DNA of 64,000 bases from NCBI GenBank assembly GCA_032718475.1, contig JAUCBJ010003703.1:1-64000 (forward strand), read 5' to 3'. This DNA comes from Nemertoderma westbladi (taxonomy: Eukaryota; Xenacoelomorpha; Nemertodermatida; Nemertodermatidae). A program made the translations under genes and the position numbers. This document shows, in pieces, positions 41,651 through 51,757 of this stretch; position 1 is the first letter of the stretch, and each line of letters opens with the position of its first letter. The notes under the pieces were generated by a model that was not told where the DNA came from, did no database searches, and saw only the letters and a program-made list of their open reading frames with translations.

Positions 41651-44600
41651 GTAATATGGTAATATGGTGGGTGTGAGTGGGTGGGTAGGAAGGTAATGAG
41701 GTGGGTGTGAGTGGGTGGGTAGGAAGGTAATGAGGTGGGTGTGAGTGGGTGGGTAGAAAGGTAATGAGGTGTGTGTGAGTGGGTAGGAAGGTAATATGGT
41801 GGGTGTGAGTGTGTAGGAAGGTAATATGGTGGGTGTGAGTGGGTAGGAAGGTAATATGGTGGGTGTGAGTGTGTAGGAAGGTAATGAGGTGGGTGTGAGT
41901 GGGTAGGAAGGTAATGAGCTGGGTGTGAGTGGGTGGGTAGGAAGGTAATGAGGTGGGTGTGAGTGGGTGGGTAGGGAGGTAATGAGGTGGGTGTGAGTGG
42001 GTGGGTAGGAAGGTAATATGGTGGGTGTGAGTGGGTGGGTAGGAAGGTAATGAAGTGGGTGTGAGTGGGTGGGTAGGAAGGTAATGATGGTGGGTGTGAG
42101 TGGGTGGGTAGGAAGGTAATGATGGTGGGTGTGAGTGGGTAGGAAGGTAATGATGGTGGGTGTGAGTGGGTAGGAAGGTAATGATGGTGGGTGTGAGTGG
42201 GTAGGAAGGTAATGATGGTGGGTGTGAGTGGGGTAGGAAGGTAATGAGGTGGGTGTGAGTGGGTAGGAAGGTAATGAGGTGGGTGTGAGTGGGTGGGTAG
42301 GAAGGTAATATGGTGGGTGTGAGTGGGTGGGTAGGAAGGTAATATGGTGGGTGTGAGTGGGTAGGAAGGTAATGAGGTGGGTGTGAGTGGGTGGGTAGAA
42401 AGGTAATGAGGTGTGTGTGAGTGGGTAGGAAGGTAATATGGTGGGTGTGAGTGGGTAGGAAGGTAATATGGTGGGTGTGAGTGGGTAGGAAGGTAATATG
42501 GTGGGTGTGAGTGGGTAGGAAGGTAATATGGTGGGTGTGAGTGGGTAGGAAGGTAATATGGTGGGTGTGAGTGGGTAGGAAGGTAATATGGTGGGTGTGA
42601 GTGGGTAGGAAGGTAATATGGTGGGTGTGAGTGGGTAGGAAGGTAATATGGTGGGTGTGAGTGTGGTAGGAAGGTAATATGGTGGGTGTGAGTGGGTAGG
42701 AAGGTAATATGGTGGGTGTGAGTGGGTAGGAAGGTAATATGGTGGGTGTGAGTGGGTGGGTAGGAAGGTAATATGGTGGGTGTGAGTGGGTAGGAAGGTA
42801 ATATGGTGGGTGTGAGTGGGTAGGAAGGTAATATGGTGGGTGTGAGTGGGTAGGAAGGTAATATGGTGGGTGTGAGTGGTGGTAGGAAGGTAATATGGTG
42901 GGTGTGAGTGGGTGGGTAGGAAGGTAATATGGTGGGTGTGAGTGGGTAGGAAGGTAATATGGTGGGTGTGAGTGGGTAGGAAGGTAATATGGTGGGTGTG
43001 AGTGGGTAGGAAGGTAATATGGTGGGTGTGAGTGGGTAGGAAGGTAATATGGTGGGTGTGAGTGGTGGTAGGAAGGTAATATGGTGGGTGTGAGTGGGTA
43101 GGAAGGTAATATGGTGGGTGTGAGTGGGTAGGAAGGTAATATGGTGGGTGTGAGTGGGTAGGAAGGTAATATGGTGGGTGTGAGTGGGTGGGTAGGAAGG
43201 TAATATGGTGGGTGTGAGTGGGTAGGAAGGTAATATGGTGGGTGTGAGTGGGTAGGAAGGTAATAGGTGGGTGTGAGTGGGGTAGGAAGGTAATAGGTGG
43301 GTGTGAGTGGGTGGGTAGGAAGGTAATATGGTGGGTGTGAGTGGGTAGTGAAGGTAATATGGTGGGTGTGAGTGGGTAGGAAGGTAATATGGTGGGTGTG
43401 AGTGGGTAGGAAGGTAATATGGTGGGTGTGAGTGGGTAGGAAGGTAATATGGTGGGTGTGAGTGGGTAGGAAGGTAATATGGTGGGTGTGAGTGGGTAGG
43501 AAGGTAATATGGTGGGTGTGAGTGGGTAGGAAGGTAATATGGTGGGTGTGAGTGGGTAGGAAGGTAATATGGTGGGTGTGAGTGGGTAGGAAGGTAATAT
43601 GGTGGGTGTGAGTGGGTAGGAAGGTAATATGGTGGGTGTGAGTGGGTAGGAAGGTAATATGGTGGGTGTGAGTGGGTAGGAAGGTAATATGGTGGGTGTG
43701 AGTGGGGGTAGGAAGGTAATATGGTGGGTGTGAGTGGGTAGGAAGGTAATATGGTGGGTGTGAGTGGGTAGGAAGGTAATATGGTGGGTGTGAGTGGGTA
43801 GGAAGGTAATATGGTGGGTGTGAGTGGGTAGGAAGGTAATATGGTGGGTGTGAGTGGGTAGGAAGGTAATATGGTGGGTGTGAGTGGGTAGGAAGGTAAT
43901 ATGGTGGGTGTGAGTGGGTAGGAAGGTAATATGGTGGGTGTGAGTGGGGTAGGAAGGTAATATGGTGGGTGTGAGTGGGTAGGAAGGTAATATGGTGGGT
44001 GTGAGTGGGTAGGAAGGTAATATGGTGGGTGTGAGTGGGTAGGAAGGTAATATGGTGGGTGTGAGTGGGTAGGAAGGTAATATGGTGGGTGTGAGTGGGT
44101 AGGAAGGTAATATGGTGGGTGTGAGTGGGTAGGAAGGTAATATGGTGGGTGTGAGTGGGTAGGAAGGTAATATGGTGGGTGTGAGTGGGTAGGAAGGTAA
44201 TATGGTGGGTGTGAGTGGGTAGGAAGGTAATATGGTGGGTGTGAGTGGGTAGGAAGGTAATATGGTGGGTGTGAGTGGGTAGGAAGGTAATATGGTGGGT
44301 GTGAGTGGGTAGGAAGGTAATATGGTGGGTGTGAGTGGGTAGGAAGGTAATATGGTGGGTGTGAGTGGGTAGGAAGGTAATATGGTGGGTGTGAGTGGGT
44401 AGGAAGGTAATATGGTGGGTGTGAGTGGGTAGGAAGGTAATATGGTGGGTGTGAGTGGGTAGGAAGGTAATATGGTGGGTGTGAGTGGGTAGGAAGGTAA
44501 TATGGTGGGTGTGAGTGGGTAGGAAGGTAATATGGTGGGTGTGAGTGGGTAGGAAGGTAATATGGTGGGTGTGAGTGGGTAGGAAGGTAATATGGTGGGT

Positions 44601-45190
44601 GTGAGTGGGTAGGAAGGTAATATGGTGGGTGTGAGTGGGTAGGAAGGTAATATGGTGGGTGTGAGTGGGTAGGAAGGTAATATGGTGGGTGTGAGTGGGT
44701 AGGAAGGTAATATGGTGGGTGTGAGTGGGTAGGAAGGTAATATGGTGGGTGTGAGTGGGTAGGAAGGTAATATGGTGGGTGTGAGTGGGTATGGAAGGTA
44801 ATATGGTGGGTGTGAGTGGGTAGGAAGGTAATATGGTGGGTGTGAGTGGGTAGGAAGGTAATATGGTGGGTGTGAGTGGGTAGGAAGGTAATATGGTGGG
44901 TGTGAGTGGGTGGTAGGAAGGTAATATGGTGGGTGTGAGTGGGTAGGAAGGTAATATGGTGGGTGTGAGTGGGTAGGAAGGTAATATGGTGGGTGTGAGT
45001 GGGTAGGAAGGTAATATGGTGGGTGTGAGTGGGTAGGAAGGTAATATGGTGGGTGTGAGTGGGTAGGAAGGTAATATGGTGGGTGTGAGTGGGTAGGAAG
45101 GTAATATGGTGGGTGTGAGTGGGTAGGAAGGTAATATGGTGGGTGTGAGTGGGTAGGAAGGTAATATGGTGGGTGTGAGTGGGTAGGAAG
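41650..45190 (+). repeat. 30-bp minisatellite, about 3.5 kb
   Basis: More than 110 copies of a 30-bp unit (GGTAATATGGTGGGTGTGAG plus TGGGTAGGAA). The first 800 bp are mixed, with 33-35-bp variants (GTGGGTGGGTAGG, ATGAGG, ATGATGG). The right two-thirds are nearly identical, as expected from recent amplification. The plus strand has almost no cytosine and many GGG/GG runs. Because 30 is divisible by three, the minus strand stays open for 1,194 codons, giving a Pro/Thr/His/Tyr repeat that is not credible as a gene. It starts exactly at the exon 4 donor. Confidence 0.97.
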
Positions 45191-45625
45191 TAACTCATGT
45201 CATATGTCATATTGTAATGTCATATACTATTTTACACAACTATTGCTCCCATTAATGCTCATTCATTAAAAATATTCATTTTAACATAACATTTTTTGAC
45301 ATTTATGTGGTCATTAAACTGTTTTCAGTTTATCTACCCAAAAAAAAATTTTATATAAGTAAAAATAATCCGAGCAGGAAAGGGATAAGATAAATACAGT
45401 TTTATATTTTTACTGAATTTTTTACTGTATTTTTACTTGATTCTCTTGATTTTACATTTCCTCTCCATCTTGTAATTTTTATATTCATTTCCAAATCAAA
45501 CTTGTGCTAAATATATCAGTGCTATTTTAATTTGTGTTTATTAGTTGATAATTAACAATTTATTCGGATATTAAATTTATCGTACATTGGTTACATTATA
45601 TAATAATGTTTTTTCTTTATTATAG

Positions 45626-45725
45626 TATCAACAAACACCGTCAAGAAAGTAAAATCAATTTCAATCATAACTGTCACGGATCTAAGCGATGTAAAAAGCG
45701 ACGCGTACGTGCTTGTGTGGTGTAG
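45626..45725 (+). CDS. Candidate last exon of the split gene
   Basis: Follows TTTTTTCTTTATTATAG, a good acceptor. In one phase it encodes a short basic end (INKHRQESKIN...KRCKKRRVRACVV) and stops at 45,723. In the phase predicted from exon 4 it stops after eight codons. The main DUF4806 domain is not seen anywhere between, so the gene looks like an N-terminal fragment with a fortuitous or decayed end. Confidence 0.35.
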
Positions 45726-45990
45726 TTATTTGGCGTCTGTTATTGGTACGTGTCTAGCACGTCATTTGACGTGCTTGTGTGGTGTTCCAGTGTAGTATTT
45801 GACGTCTGATGACGTAATTGACACGTGTCTAGCAAGTCATTTGACGTAAACTGTAGCACGTCATGGTTTGTCGTGCTCAAACACGTGTTTGACACTTCCA
45901 AAATACACGTAGCCAGGACGTCATTTTCAACACGTTGACGTCAAATAATTACGTCGTATCCACGTGTTTTAGACGTGTTGATGCTTATAG
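45690..45990 (+). repeat. ACGT-rich subterminal region, right end
   Basis: About 20 ACGT words (CACGTC, GACGTC, CACGTG, TACGTC) in 300 bp adjoining the right TIR, mirroring 37,840-38,165. Confidence 0.8.
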
Positions 45991-46444
45991 GGTAGGTATG
46001 GGTATGAATGAACTATACAGCTATAACTCAACTACCGCTACTGCGGTATTCACCGCTAAGGCAGTAAGGCTACTACCGCAAAGCCATACCACTACCGCAA
46101 AAAGTAACTACTGATGTCTGACTGTACGTGCTGATGTGTGCGATCCCTGCTTATAACTGTATAATACTTATATTTATTAATTTGATCATTAAAATAATGT
46201 TGCATTGTAATTATGTAATATATATGTACTGATACAGGATGCAGTTTTGATTGAAATACCGATATACAGTATGGCAGCATGGTTACCTACACTTGGAGTT
46301 GTACTAAAGTCCAATATTGGACTTTGCTGCTTTGGAGTCCAAAATTGGACTTGAAGTCTAAAATTGGACTTGAAGTCCAATTTTTGACTTCTCACCGACT
46401 GACAGTCTAAAATAAATAAAAATCATGTAAAATTAATTAAAAAC

Positions 46445-46560
46445 CAAGATTTGCATAATTTCCCTATAGGGAAAACTTTCATTTCCCTATAGGGAAACAC
46501 AATTTTCCCTATAGGGAAATAAATAAGTTTCCCTATTGGGCTAATTTCCCAGACTGGCAG
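46445..46560 (-). repeat. Inverse copy of the CCCTATAGGG repeat
   Basis: Four TTTCCCTATAGGGAAA-type palindromes and the CAGTCTGGGAAATTAGCCC end in reverse, matching 27,795-27,900. Confidence 0.8.
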
Positions 46561-46599
46561 AATTTCCGTGCTCGCTACGCTCGCCAGCCAGGGCTGGCA

Positions 46600-47337
46600 A
46601 AGTAGGTATTTGTAAACCTAGGTTTTTGTAGGTTTTTGTCAAAAACCTAAAATTTGAAAAAAGCCTAAAACTAGGTTTTTAGGTTTTTGATTTTTCATCT
46701 TTAATTTGCCTTTTAATTTCATTTGTACTGTACACTCAAAACAACTGAACAAGTCAACTTGCATTGTCAGCTGATGAGTTCCAGTCCAGTCCAGTTGTCT
46801 TGTCACTACTGACAATAAGCTGACTGATGCAAGTTAGCGAATGCAAGTTAGCAGTCAGATGGTCCGGTACCGGCTGACCGGTGACTCAATTACCTGACTA
46901 CAGACCTACTGCCTAAATGCAACAATGGCACACCAACTGACTGACTGACACTGATATACTACTGTTGTACTACTACCAGACTTACCTGACTACAGCAATA
47001 TTTATACTGCCTGACAGTGACAGACTGATGCTGTAATGCAAAACACCACAGTACTGTAATAATAGGCCTACAGCCAACAGCTACAGAGTCACTGTTGACT
47101 TGAGAATAATCATCTGGACCAATCAGGAAACAGTATTCGCCTACGTATATGCATACATGTATGTGAAATCGCTCAATGTAATGTATAGATAAGTGGATAC
47201 GTACGCACATACCACATACTGTACGTGGATACTTACGGCATACGTTGAAAAGTAAAACCCTTTATACTGTGTATGCTGTTGAAGTAGGCAGGTAGGCTAC
47301 AGGGCTATCCTCCCTATCATACAGTAGTATCCAATAT
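46600..47337. other. Spacer with TAGGTTTTT repeats, no gene seen
   Basis: 46,610-46,700 has TAGGTTTTTG repeats in both orientations. The start CAGGGCTGGCAAA (46,586) resembles a hAT-type end but no partner was found. The rest is unassigned. Confidence 0.4.
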
Positions 47338-49347
47338 TCTTACCATATATCAACGACAGTGATATAGCCATAACCAACAAGTCATCAGCCAACACAATCA
47401 CAGATCCAACACTAAATAATCCCGCACCTACTTGTTTATCACTGAAATTAGCTGATGATTCAAACATTTTAGCAGCTCATGATAACATAGACCAACTATC
47501 TATTTCATTGTCAGCGACACTAACCAACATCTACAACTGGGCAACAGATAATAAACTGAGCTTAAATTTTAAGAAAACAACAGCGATCATCTTTGGAACA
47601 CACCATAAACTTGCGCGAAATAATAACTTAAAGGTCGTATGTAATGGAATTGATATTGAACAAAGGACAAGCATTAAGTATCTTGGTTGTCATCTCGACA
47701 TGGATCTATCAGGTAACACCATGGCCGCTCAGGTCATAAAAAAGGGAAATAAAAACTTAAGATTTTTATACAGACAAGGGGCCTTCCTAGATTTCCACTT
47801 GAGAAGACAACTTTGTAACACCCTGATCCAACCACATATGGATTTTGTAGCTTCAAGTTGGTACCCAAGTACATCCAAAAGACTAATAAACCAACTTCAT
47901 GCTTTACAAAGAAAATGCATACGTTTCTGCCTCAGATTACCAAGCCGCACGCATATCACTCAATGGCACTACAACGAATTGTCTTGGTTACCAATTGAAT
48001 GGCGTATAAACCAGTTATTAGCGACGCACATGTACCGGATAACGCGCTCACTTTCACCGCCATACCTTAGTTCCCTTGTTCGATTCAACTCTGTGTCTAT
48101 TGATCTCCGGGGTGGTAACAGTCGCGCGATAGTCCCATCGAGGCACACGGTTACGGGATGCGAATGTTTCTCGTTTATGGGGCCAACTATATGGAATGCG
48201 ATACCCTTAGACGTGCGCAATGCGGTATCCGTGGAAGCTTTTAAACATAATATCAAAACACATTTCCTGAGTAAACTAACTTCCAACGAAAATACAATAT
48301 GGGAATATTGAATATCAATGATTGAATGTGAATCATATAACTGCATCCCAGACCCCACTCAGCCGAAACGTCTGTTACCTGACGCTGACATCCGCACCCC
48401 CCCCCCCCCCCCCCCCCCCCAACCGACATGCCACATTAAACTTAAAAGATCGAGGTTTTTTATCATGATTGATTGTAAATATTATATCTTAATAGTTGTT
48501 TATGATCTATTTGTCTATTTTCTTTTTATTATTCATTTTTATTAATTTCGGTTTTTATTTTAATTAATTGTCTACAGTAGTTTAGTAATAAGTTCAAAGA
48601 TTTTCTTTATAATTTTCAATATTGTCAATTTTATTTATAGTTTTAAATATTCTCTGTCTTAGTTATGATTTTAAATATTGACCATTTTAGTTATAATTTT
48701 AAATATTGTTTATTTCAGTTAAAATTTTAAACATTGTCTACTTTTGTATTATTCCTCGAGGACCCTCATGGAAACGAGGTTTTACCTCATGAGGCAATCC
48801 TCAAGCGCCACCTCACTCAAATTTACGTTGCAAACTGTATCAGACAAACTATATTTTCTATTTCTTTTTAATATATGTCCTGCTTCTCCGTTGTATATGT
48901 ACAGTAATTTGTTCTTACTACACTTTTTAAAATAATAACAATTTTATTTTAAAGCATGCGGGAGGCGAATTTTAATTTCAATTTTAGTTAATTATCATTA
49001 TTATTAGTTGATCCAGCACTTAATGTAATCAACCACTGCCATGTTTTATTGAACATATCAAAGTTTTAATTAGAATGTAATCTTATACAGTATGTTTTAC
49101 CTTTACTTTTAATGCATTTGTGTTCGTATTGTACGTTGTGTTGTCTTGTATTAGTAAGCATCATATCCTCCCATTCATTGTTCCATTATATTACTGTGAA
49201 TTGTAATCATTGTATACTTAGTGAATAGATTATATACATAGTCGAGTCATTTTTGTTTAGTTTAAGAAGATATAATTTGTTTCCATTTGCGTCTCTATTA
49301 TTGTTTCTATAGTGTTTTGGTGTAATAAAAAACTTCAAAACTTCAAA
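47338..49347 (+). mobile_element. 5'-truncated LINE with 3' tail
   Basis: Starts within the reverse transcriptase and runs through a natural stop at 48,311 and about 1 kb of AT-rich 3' untranslated sequence, which contains a 24-base-scale poly(C) tract (48,397). It ends with CTTCAAAACTTCAAAC, a short direct repeat like the 3' tails of CR1/L2/Jockey-type elements. The intact coding part suggests a comparatively young copy. Confidence 0.8.
47344..48311 (+). pseudogene. LINE RT C-terminal half, frame intact
   Basis: The frame is open from before the methionine at 47,508 back to about 47,344, encoding PYINDSDIA and the catalytic box LADDSNIL (an FADD variant with Leu). After it come LSATLTNIYNWATDNKLSLN with the FKKT motif, IKYLGCHLD, LRRQLCNTLIQPHMDFVASSW, ALQRKCIRFCL, HYNELSWLPIEWRINQL, and the GPTIWNAIPLDVRN terminal hallmark. 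The upstream RT motifs and endonuclease are missing, so it is a truncated insertion. Best fit is a CR1/L2/Jockey-like clade. Confidence 0.88.
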
Positions 49348-50300
49348 CTATGAGCTGATCAGTCATTATTGCTATTGGTCACAATCAGTTTATTTATTAC
49401 ATATTGCTTTAATCATTTAAATAAAACTGCACATACAGTAATATAACAGGAGAAAGTTGAACAGTGAATAAAACTAAAGGACTTACTACAGTCGGGGTCT
49501 CAAAGTGCATCTGTTCTTTGAGATTTTCTCAAAGTTTTTCTAAAAGTGTCTAAAAGTCATTACATTACTCCCAACGGCCGCTTTAAATTCTTGTACAGTA
49601 GACACTTTTAGTTGGGTATCTCAAACTTTGAGAAATGTCACTTAATTACATTTAAAGCGGAACGAATGTTGAAATATGTGAGCATTTTTAAATAAAATAT
49701 CAAGGAATTCAGATGGCTGTTTAATGTGTGTGACGTCACAGTAATTCCGGCTGGCACATTTTACATTGTATACAGAATAATAAAATTTGCATTAAATAAT
49801 TATTTGAAAGGAGGGAAGCTCATTTTTATTTTAAGGACAGAAAATTGTTGATTCCTGTCGTAATAGAACAACTCGGGTCTGTCAATGTTTTCGTAAACAG
49901 TAATAAGACCGGCGTTGTCCAGCAACTGAGTAAACAATGTATGAGTAGTTGGATTTAGATAAGATAAGATATATTAACAATTTCTCACACATAGACTGCA
50001 AAAATTTTACAAATTACATAAAATTATAACAAATGTGATGTCATGTGGAGCTGGCCACTGGACGGGTAGTCCCATTATTTCAGCGACCAGTTGCACAACA
50101 CAGATTATAGTCAAGGACTACTCTACTAGTCTCTCTAGTAGAGTACTGTAGTCCTTGATTATAGTATATTTATGTATGTATTGTACAGTATAATACTACA
50201 ATTCAAGTAACACTAACACAGCTTACTGTACTTTAAAATCAGGAATTTAACTACTCATGCACTCACTGTATTTATAAAAAAAAATCATAATATAACAATA
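49348..50300. other. AT-rich spacer with a long hairpin
   Basis: 49,490-49,640 contains inverted TCTCAAAG/CTTTGAG and GTCTAAAAG/CTTTTAG words, perhaps a MITE remnant. A strong hairpin lies at 50,106-50,163. Nothing coding is seen. Confidence 0.45.
50106..50163. repeat. Long imperfect hairpin
   Basis: TATAGTCAAGGACTACTCTA and its continuation (to 50,129) pair with 50,135-50,163 around a 5-base loop TCTCT, with one small bulge (ACTG side). The stem is about 24 bp. Confidence 0.85.
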
Positions 50301-50302
50301 AC

Positions 50303-50660
50303 CTAACTAGAACTACTTTTAAAACTATCTGATTTTAACCATCTACTAAGTTTAAATTTAAAACTATTTAATGTGGGACACTGCCGCACTGAAAGTGGAA
50401 TTGCATTCCAAATTATAGGGCCTGATAGATATATAGATTGACCCTTAATTTTTAATCTATGTTGTGTTCTAATGCAATTATTGGAGTTAGCTAATCTGGT
50501 CGCGAGATTATGTATGGTGGAAGTTTGTGTCAGAAGGGAAGGTAGGAAGGACATCATGGGGAAGTAGTTGCGACGTCCGCCATGAAAATGTTAGACCGAA
50601 GTTAATTTTGATTTAGTTAAAGTAGGAATTCTGATAGTTAAAAGAGTTCTGCAATTGTAG
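50303..50660 (-). pseudogene. LINE 3' fragment
   Basis: Encodes HGGRRNYFPMMSFLP, LATRLANSNN, then SGPIIWNAIPLSVRQ, the terminal hallmark of CR1/Jockey-type polyproteins, and a Ser-rich end at 50,303. It lies at the truncated end of the BEL/Pao element. The junction between them is near 50,660, so either this LINE landed there or both were joined by a deletion. Confidence 0.75.
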
Positions 50661-50682
50661 AGGCTGATATGCGACCACCTAC

Positions 50683-50928
50683 TCACATTAAACCTTTGTT
50701 ATTTAGATACGGCGTTAATGATAGTATGGAACTGTCATTAGACAACGGTTTGCTAGCTTTAAGATCTTTTAATTCTGCATTGAAGAAACGTTTCTGATGA
50801 TTTGCAAGTATAAAATCCTTAGCTTTACCTAACTCACTTACTGACGAAGGTCCACTACGGCGTTTCTTGTTGCGGCAGTTAAATATAAAACGCTGTATCC
50901 AGGCAACTGTGCGTTTGATGTGTGACAA
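50683..50928 (-). pseudogene. BEL/Pao integrase N-terminal region
   Basis: Resembles the segment between RNase H and the integrase zinc domain in BEL/Pao: TVAWIQRFIFNCRNKK, SELGKAKDFI, LSLTPYLNNKGLM. A TGA follows and the frame continues with VGGRIS, as expected for this family, up to about 50,660. The zinc-binding and DDE parts are absent. Confidence 0.75.
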
Positions 50929-50975
50929 TTTTGAATGTTTGTCTATAAGACGAGATATTAAATCTCCGCCTATAT

Positions 50976-51734
50976 CTACAGTATACTATCTATATCTGTT
51001 TGCTTCTTATTACTAGATGTGGCAAAAACTGTCTTGACTTCCGTCTCAGCTTCATGTGGCTCAGAAACTAATAAACATTGTTCCAGCCAATCGGTGTTAT
51101 TAGAGCGCAGAAATGCCGGCCCATTTAACCATGGGTGGTCAAGGCTAACATCTAAAGCACTCATGCCTCGACTCCCGTAGTCGGCTGGATTTTCCTGACC
51201 AGGGACATGATGCCATTGGGAAGGGTCTGTAGTGTCTGTAATTTCTGAAACCCTATTTGCGACGTATGTGTGAAATTTTGTTTTACGTGACTTTATCCAC
51301 TGTAAAACAGTCATAGACTCAGACCACAACAATACCAAGCTCATAGAGATTGCCAATGTGCAACAAATAAAAGAGGCTAATCGCACTCCGAGTACCGCTG
51401 TATTGAGTTCCATTCGTGGGACAGATACAGTACGAATGGGGGCGACTTTGGATTTCGCAAGTACAAATGAAATCGATGGTTTATTGTTGCTAGAAGTATC
51501 AGTGCGTAGATATGCTACGGCGCTGAATCCGACTTCTGATGCATCAACAAAAACATGAAGTGTTACATCCTGGGGAAATGGAGAAGCGTGAAAATAACAG
51601 CGTGGTATGCGAATGCTCTGTAAATGGCTTAAGTTTGAAAGCCATTCATACCAGGTGTTTGCTAAGTCTGGAGGGAGAGCTTCATCCCAACCGAGACCAC
51701 GCCGCCAGATATCCTGTAACAAACATTTTGCCAC
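50976..51734 (-). pseudogene. BEL/Pao RNase H region
   Basis: A 252-codon frame downstream of the RT. It carries HVFVDASEVGFSAVAYL (first catalytic Asp), VPRMELNTAVLG (Glu), LLWSESMTVLQWI, where the family usually has Asp in place of the Glu of SES, and WHHVPGQENPADYGSRG (last Asp). In the family it degrades the RNA strand of the RNA-DNA hybrid. It is separated from the RT frame by a frameshift near 51,750. Confidence 0.85.
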
Positions 51735-51757
51735 TAGGAGTACGGATGTAACAGCAC

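Larger units (their letters stand above)
37818..45994 (+). mobile_element. Inner TIR element with a captured split gene
   Basis: Inverted ends TACCCTATAAGCAT (37,821-37,834) and ATGCTTATAGGGTA (45,981-45,994). GGTATGGG flanks both sides (37,810-37,817 and 45,995-46,002), offset by three bases on the left; read as 11 bp, the flanks differ only by three transitions. Both subterminal regions are dense in ACGT words. Inside are at least three exons that splice in phase, a LINE fragment and a 3.5-kb minisatellite. It could be the gene's own transposon or a Pack-type capture; no transposase is recognised. Confidence 0.65.
36333..46401. mobile_element. Outer TIR element, about 10 kb
   Basis: The ends are long inverted repeats: left CAGTCGGTGAGAAGTCAAAA (36,333 on) is the exact reverse complement of the right end (to 46,401). 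Both ends have a cluster of AAGTCCAATATTGGACTT-type palindromes just inside (36,340-36,440, 36,585-36,620, 46,305-46,380). ACAGT flanks both ends (36,328-36,332 and 46,402-46,406), a possible 5-bp target duplication. The superfamily is undetermined. It contains a LINE tail copy and the inner TIR element with a split gene. Confidence 0.7.

Noticed and set aside
41626-45210. 1,194-codon ORF on the minus strand
   Set aside because: It is a translation of a 30-bp minisatellite; the frame stays open because 30 is a multiple of three. The peptide changes frame-equivalent repeats at each indel and has no start context or domain.
46586-46600. hAT-type end CAGGGCTGGCAAA
   Set aside because: No inverted partner or 8-bp duplication could be found downstream or upstream.
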